Assembly (NCBI GenBank): GCA_900315565.1
Contig: OMZS01000026.1
Location: forward strand, 1 to 64,000
DNA from: an uncultured Prevotellaceae bacterium
GTDB lineage: Bacteria; Bacteroidota; Bacteroidia; Bacteroidales; Bacteroidaceae
Length of the DNA stretch: 64,000 bases
Direction of reading: 5' to 3'
Each line of letters opens with the position of its first letter. Position 1 is the first letter of the stretch. The notes under the pieces are model-generated. The model was not told the origin of the DNA, did no database searches, and saw only the letters and a list, made by a program, of their open reading frames with translations. Shown piece after piece: positions 62,867 to 64,000 of this stretch. The position numbers and the translations under genes are program-made.

Positions 62867-64000
62867 TCATCCCACAGTGCCTTCGAGCGAAACCGACAAC
62901 AGCTTCTGCGCCTCAACGGCAAACTCCATGGGAAGTTTGTTGAGCACTTCCTTGGCGTAGCCGTTCACAATCAGGCCAACGGCCTGCTCGGTAGGAATGC
63001 CGCGCTGGTTGCAGTAGAAAAGCTGGTCTTCGGAGATTTTCGACGTGGTAGCCTCGTGCTCGAAAATGGCCGTCGGGTTGTGAACGTCCATATAGGGGAA
63101 CGTGTGGGCACCGCAATCAGAGCCCAACAACAGCGAGTCGCAGCTGGAGTAGTTGCGGGCATTGTCGGCATTGGCCGTGGCGCGCACCAGTCCGCGGTAG
63201 CTGTTTTGCGAGTGGCCGGCACTGATGCCTTTCGAGATGATGGTGCTACGTGTGTTCTTGCCAATATGAATCATCTTGGTGCCCGTGTCGGCTTCCTGAT
63301 AATTGTTGGTAACGGCCACCGAATAGAACTCTGCCACCGAATCATCGCCGCGCAGCACGCACGAGGGATACTTCCACGTGATGGCCGAGCCTGTTTCCAC
63401 CTGTGTCCACGACAGTTTCGAGCGTTCGCCGCGCAGGTCGCCGCGCTTGGTCACCAGATTGAGCACACCACCCTTGCCGTGCTCATCGCCGGGATACCAG
63501 TTCTGCACGGTGGAGTATTTCACCTCGGCACGGTCGTTGACAATAATCTCAACAATGGCGGCATGCAACTGGTTCTCGTCGCGCATCGGGGCGGTGCAAC
63601 CTTCCAGATAGCTCACGTACGAGTCGTCGTCGGCAATGATAAGTGTGCGCTCAAACTGACCCGTGTTGCGGGCGTTGATGCGGAAATAGCTGCTTAGTTC
63701 CATGGGGCAGCGCACTCCCTTGGGGATATACACAAACGAGCCGTCGCTGAACACGGCAGAATTGAGCGCGGCAAAGAAATTGTCGCGATAGGGTACCACC
63801 GTGCCCAGATACTGGCGCACCAGGTCGGGGTGCTGCTTGATGGCATCGCCAATGCTGCAGAAGATAATACCCTTCTCGGCCAGTTTTTCCTTGAAAGTGG
63901 TTTTCACGCTCACCGAGTCCATGATGGCATCCACAGCGGTATTGCCGCTCAGCGCCAACCGCTCCTCCAACGGAATGCCCAGCTTGTCGAACGTTTTCTC
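62867..64000 (-). CDS. sufB: SufB Fe-S scaffold subunit, 5' end outside window
   Basis: Core scaffold protein on which SUF builds Fe-S clusters. Recognisable blocks: [72 protein letters not shown] and [20 protein letters not shown]. The frame runs past base 64000 to the right (upstream residues [15 protein letters not shown]), so the start is not in the window; about 378 residues are visible of roughly 480. The C-terminus is complete. Its next gene in the operon direction is PAP2, not sufC. A 110-bp copy of its interior lies at 60691-60800. Confidence 0.94.
   Translation of the reverse strand, partial: EKTFDKLGIPLEERLALSGNTAVDAIMDSVSVKTTFKEKLAEKGIIFCSIGDAIKQHPDLVRQYLGTVVPYRDNFFAALNSAVFSDGSFVYIPKGVRCPMELSSYFRINARNTGQFERTLIIADDDSYVSYLEGCTAPMRDENQLHAAIVEIIVNDRAEVKYSTVQNWYPGDEHGKGGVLNLVTKRGDLRGERSKLSWTQVETGSAITWKYPSCVLRGDDSVAEFYSVAVTNNYQEADTGTKMIHIGKNTRSTIISKGISAGHSQNSYRGLVRATANADNARNYSSCDSLLLGSDCGAHTFPYMDVHNPTAIFEHEATTSKISEDQLFYCNQRGIPTEQAVGLIVNGYAKEVLNKLPMEFAVEAQKLLSVSLEGTVG

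Overview
The window looks like a chromosomal segment of a Bacteroidales bacterium, most likely Prevotellaceae (Prevotella/Segatella group). The basis is a SusC/SusD pair, Bacteroidetes-type promoters (TTTG, 19-20 nt, TAnnTTTG), C-terminal sorting tails of the type IX secretion kind, a C10 (streptopain-like) protease, glycine-lipid acyltransferases, an HU-HIG protein with a 'smalltalk' partner, and a SUF Fe-S cluster operon. No sequence search was run; every family name is from motif recognition.

Layout. 1-4 kb: a cut-off IS1380-type transposase, a decayed ATPase tail between short direct repeats, and umuC/umuD separated by an unusual repeat-rich spacer. 4-14 kb: two giant secreted proteins (GLUG/BspA-like and a 1735-residue unknown) behind a small acidic protein. 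14-20 kb: dut, TPR lipoprotein, DUF4292 lipoprotein, EnvC-like factor and M20 hydrolase in one direction. 20-25 kb: dgt, glycine-lipid genes glsA-glsB, HU-HIG and smalltalk. 25-29.5 kb: a divergent pair, a SPASM-only protein plus TonB receptor against a TPR/membrane/HTH regulator, with a perfect 18-bp palindrome midway between the two promoters. 29.7-36 kb: a secreted protein with 66-bp tandem repeats, a carbohydrate porin, and two glycoside hydrolases (GH78, GH43), both frameshifted. 36-43 kb: M15 peptidase, luxS, Bro-N/Fic protein beside a possible restriction-methylase scar, tRNA-Pro, murF, folP, cdaA. 42.8-52.4 kb: C10 protease and a susC-susD-lipoprotein-lipoprotein operon. 52.5-64 kb: WYL regulator, rnhB, two 21-bp minisatellites, and a SUF operon (sufB, sufC, sufD, sufS) opened by insertions, with a 110-bp sufB copy left between sufC and an inserted PAP2 gene.

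The recurring theme is short repeats invading both spacers and coding regions. Heptanucleotide repeats are translated inside the M20 and GH78 genes, 21-bp repeats inside sufS and in two neighbouring arrays, 66-bp repeats in a secreted protein, and a mobile-looking hairpin terminator occurs twice. The best candidate for an undescribed system is the SPASM/TonB/regulator locus at 27.1-29.5 kb.
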